A stretch of DNA of 64,000 bases, taken from assembly GCF_028330965.1 (NCBI RefSeq), contig NZ_JAQMUB010000021.1, forward strand, positions 54,444-118,443, read 5' to 3'. Every line of letters starts with the position of its first letter. Position 1 is the stretch's first letter. Made by a program: the position numbers and the translations under genes. Source of the DNA: Oscillatoria sp. CS-180. GTDB lineage: Bacteria; Cyanobacteriota; Cyanobacteriia; Phormidesmidales; Phormidesmidaceae. Shown piece by piece: positions 63,980 to 64,000 of this stretch. The notes below the pieces were generated by a model. It ran no database searches. It was not told the DNA's origin and saw only the letters and a program-made list of their open reading frames with translations.

Positions 63980-64000
63980 GGGGCGCGGTCACCGCGCCCC
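63980..64000. repeat. GC-rich palindrome at the window edge
   Basis: GGGGCGCGGT (63980-63989) and ACCGCGCCCC (63991-64000) are perfect inverted arms around a single base. It may be a terminator-like hairpin of the last gene or a dispersed repeat, and continues beyond the window. Confidence 0.6.

Overview
This is a cyanobacterial chromosome segment of roughly 50% GC. The sequence shows this in several ways: the octamer GCGATCGC (HIP1) occurs in most genes; there are a phycobilisome rod-core linker (cpcG) and a bilin lyase (cpcS); ndhL, hemJ, two GUN4-domain genes and a patD-like gene are present; and the tRNA-Leu(UAA) gene carries the group I intron typical of cyanobacteria and plastids. The mix of large secreted and signalling proteins resembles Leptolyngbya-type or other larger-genome cyanobacteria, but I cannot name the species. 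No rRNA, CRISPR array, prophage or complete insertion sequence was seen.

Layout. 0-4 kb: start of an alpha-amylase (cut by the window edge), ndhL, intron-bearing trnL, a conserved protein of unknown function, a small lipase and trnS. 4-8.5 kb: a type I secretion pair, an ABC transporter with a cyclic-nucleotide-binding-like domain and an inactive C39-like domain, followed by its HlyD adaptor. 9-11 kb: two overlapping GUN4-domain genes. 11-16 kb: Uma2 nuclease-like protein, DUF3352 protein, Na/Pi symporter and a small coiled-coil protein, then a 1 kb gene-poor stretch. 17-22 kb: a two-partner-secretion exoprotein followed by a TPR-CHAT caspase-like protein with a signal peptide. 22-33 kb: unknown proteins, S9 peptidase, a CDF transporter-pgsA operon, a histidine phosphatase, cutA, a pentapeptide-repeat protein and membrane proteins. 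33-38 kb: a cellulose-synthase-like glycosyltransferase convergent with a GT-C type membrane protein. 38-41 kb: a distant paralogue of the 1.6 kb gene, then cpcG and cpcS, all on the minus strand. 41-54 kb: MscS channel, hydrolase, dusA, lrp-lysE, hemJ, a histidine-kinase-like protein lacking its phosphoacceptor histidine, a PIG-V-like mannosyltransferase and relA/spoT. 54-64 kb: patD-like, glcD, sulfotransferase, GH116 glucosidase, a VapBC-like pair, a large membrane protein, a GH19 lysozyme/chitinase and a short GC-rich gene.

How the genes fit together. Most transcription units are one or two genes. The convincing units are ABC-HlyD, GUN4-GUN4 (4-base overlap), TpsA-CHAT, CDF-pgsA (1-base gap), lrp-lysE, MscS-hydrolase and antitoxin-toxin. 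Phycobilisome work (cpcG, cpcS), tetrapyrrole synthesis (hemJ, GUN4 proteins) and NDH-1 (ndhL) are the photosynthesis-linked functions.

Noncoding structure is the other theme. I found two MITE-like repeat families with terminal inverted repeats (one copied at about 28.3 and 33.0 kb with a decayed copy at 16.1 kb; the other at 47.3 and 50.9 kb), a third short repeat pair (23.7 and 28.0 kb), a 17-bp perfect inverted repeat spanning the stop codon of the patD-like gene, and a perfect hairpin just before trnL. The most interesting candidates for new biology are the secreted-looking TpsA/CHAT pair, the tandem GUN4 genes, the pseudo-histidine kinase and the pair of unknown paralogues. All domain calls come from reading motifs; no database search was run.
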